Shown piece after piece: positions 5,164-5,290 of a stretch of 5,290 nucleotides of DNA. The number at the start of each line of letters is the position of its first letter. Position 1 is the stretch's first letter. The stretch is from Candidatus Solibacter sp. (GTDB lineage: Bacteria; Acidobacteriota; Terriglobia; Bryobacterales; Bryobacteraceae), in NCBI GenBank assembly GCA_017883345.1, contig JADGNT010000422.1, positions 1 through 5,290 of the forward strand, given 5' to 3'. A program made the translations under genes and the position numbers. Under the pieces are notes generated by a model. That model made no database searches, was not told the DNA's origin, and saw only the letters and a program-made list of their open reading frames with translations.

Positions 5164-5271
5164 ATGGCGCGCGAGCGGGTGGGGCCCGTGCCGGCTGGGA
5201 AGCCGATCGAGCCCAAATCGGTGCGCAAGAAGCCCAAGCACAAGAAGCGCATTGAGGACGAAGCGCAGTGA
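5164..5271 (+). CDS. Small Lys/Arg-rich hypothetical protein, 35 aa
   Basis: The ORF runs from the ATG at 5164 to the TGA at 5269-5271. It begins MARERVGPVPAGKPIEPK, is strongly basic in the middle (VRKKPKHKKR) and has an acidic end (IEDEAQ). It has no hydrophobic segment and no cysteine. It lies 22 bases after the response regulator stop on the same strand, so co-transcription is likely. The strong ribosome-binding site and G/C-biased third codon positions support it as a real gene. The basic core suggests binding to nucleic acid or to an acidic partner, but that is inference. I recognise no family. A chance ORF in GC-rich DNA is possible at this length. Confidence 0.5.
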   Translation: MARERVGPVPAGKPIEPKSVRKKPKHKKRIEDEAQ

Positions 5272-5290
5272 GCCGGGCGGCGGGCGTGAC

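Overview
The window is high-GC bacterial DNA with short intergenic gaps. Gene content (an ACS-type MFS permease remnant, a D-2-hydroxyacid dehydrogenase, an exported DUF4139 protein, a one-domain response regulator), REP-like hairpins and T(A)nnCT-type -10 boxes all fit an Acidobacteriota genome of the Solibacter/Bryobacter kind. That is an impression from style, not a search result. Both ends cut into reading frames or noncoding sequence, so this may be a complete short metagenomic contig.

Left part (1-1079): bases 1-98 read best as an unidentified protein on the minus strand running off the left edge. At about base 98 the signal switches abruptly to the plus strand, into the C-terminal two thirds of an MFS transporter of the anion:cation symporter (ACS) family that has lost its first four or so helices. 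Just after the MFS stop lie two perfect 18-bp direct repeats with a 25-bp period, then TTGACA. Together they resemble the end of an IS21-type insertion sequence. The region looks like a scar of rearrangement or an assembly join.

Middle (1080-2566): a small unrecognised 89-aa protein with a good ribosome-binding site comes first. A REP-like nested hairpin of about 80 bp follows, then a complete 324-aa NAD(P)-dependent D-2-hydroxyacid dehydrogenase with its Arg/Glu/His catalytic triad intact. This gene has no Shine-Dalgarno sequence and may be leaderless. It converges on the next gene across a 122-bp spacer holding three hairpins, two of which look like diverged copies of one unit.

Right part (2567-5290): a 677-aa exported DUF4139 protein on the minus strand has a signal peptide, a Met/Ala/Gly-rich linker and a C-terminal coiled coil. 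Its leader contains a striking 11-bp perfect stem. Divergent from it is a stand-alone CheY-like receiver protein. It is followed at once by an overlooked 35-aa Lys/Arg-rich small ORF with a strong ribosome-binding site.

No CRISPR array, tRNA, rRNA or complete mobile element is visible. The genes do not form one pathway. The best leads are the left junction, the repeats and hairpins, and the two small orphan genes.
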